DNA of 64,000 nucleotides from Nocardioides sp. L-11A (GTDB lineage Bacteria > Actinomycetota > Actinomycetes > Propionibacteriales > Nocardioidaceae), in assembly GCA_029961745.1 (NCBI GenBank), contig CP124680.1, forward strand, positions 682,001 to 746,000, written 5' to 3'. Shown here in pieces: positions 63,959 through 64,000 of the stretch. The notes under the pieces were generated by a model that was not told the origin of the DNA, did not search any database, and worked only from the letters and a program-made list of their open reading frames with translations. Numbering within the stretch: the stretch's first letter is position 1; the number at the start of each line of letters is the position of its first letter. The position numbers were made by a program, and so were the translations under genes.

Positions 63959-64000
63959 TCAGCCGGTCAGGCCGTGGAGCTCGAACGGCGCGGCCAGCAG
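63959..64000 (-). CDS. C-terminal end of a gene cut by the window edge
   Basis: An open frame enters from the right edge and ends after LLAAPFELHGLTG with a TGA. Only 13 residues are visible, so the product cannot be named and even coding status is uncertain. Confidence 0.3.
   Translation of the reverse strand: MLAAPFELHGLTG

Overview
The window is a 64 kb piece of a very GC-rich actinobacterial chromosome. Mycothiol-type enzymes, a DivIVA-domain protein, IdeR/DtxR-type iron boxes, a FadE5-like acyl-CoA dehydrogenase, a Mycobacterium-like dCTP deaminase and many GTG starts with 4-bp ATGA/GTGA overlaps all fit Actinomycetota. The overall flavour resembles Nocardioidaceae (Nocardioides/Pimelobacter), but that placement is an inference from gene style, not a measured phylogeny. 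No transposase, phage gene, CRISPR array or rRNA was seen; there is one tRNA (Gly, CCC).

Layout. 1-7.2 kb: end of a Ser/Thr kinase, an M1 peptidase lipoprotein, a lower-GC pair (frameshifted lectin-amidase plus a secreted partner) and a large secreted M19-like protein. 7.3-15.1 kb: a membrane Fe-S oxidoreductase with a repetitive Ala/Pro tail, a frameshifted AbiEi-like gene, an acyl-CoA synthetase, and a ribbon-helix-helix gene with a phased operator array followed by a DUF4097 gene. 15.2-21.2 kb: a secreted CocE/NonD hydrolase, then an IclR regulator divergent from a meta-cleavage lower pathway operon (hydratase, acylating acetaldehyde dehydrogenase, hydroxy-oxovalerate aldolase) that ends in a perfect 30-bp inverted repeat.

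21.2-35.7 kb: a divergent class III aminotransferase and a tightly packed 13-gene catabolic operon. The operon holds an M20 deacylase, an IclR regulator, a stand-alone thiamine-diphosphate E1 alpha/beta pair, an acetoacetate-decarboxylase-fold protein, two SnoaL-like proteins, a ribose-type ABC transporter with two paralogous binding lipoproteins, an amidase and a quinone oxidoreductase. Together they suggest import of an amide- or acyl-amine-containing compound, hydrolysis, deamination and decarboxylation; the substrate is unknown.

35.8-40.4 kb: housekeeping and small genes (iron-regulated siderophore-interacting protein, dcd, SGNH hydrolase, tRNA-Gly, small membrane proteins, DUF2461). 40.5-45.2 kb: a five-gene operon joining a taurine/nitrate-type ABC importer to an HD-domain protein resembling mixed-valence diiron oxygenases and an enolase-superfamily enzyme, another route with no known substrate. 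45.8-53.6 kb: mixed genes, including a SnoaL-like gene behind a KstR-like operator, a cysteine-free Rrf2 regulator, a FadE5-like dehydrogenase, a GH43-like secreted protein, a mycothiol-dependent isomerase family protein, a short-chain dehydrogenase and a small DivIVA-domain protein.

53.7-62.8 kb: a branched-chain-type ABC importer with an enoyl-CoA hydratase and CoA ligase, divergent from a FlK-like thioesterase, a type II haloacid-dehalogenase-like HAD and a FadR-type GntR regulator. A near-perfect GntR operator lies in the shared promoter, so this looks like a self-regulated carboxylic-acid uptake and CoA-catabolism locus. 62.9-64 kb: a membrane protein with an unusual Pro-Trp repeat, a small Cys/His-rich protein and the end of a further gene.
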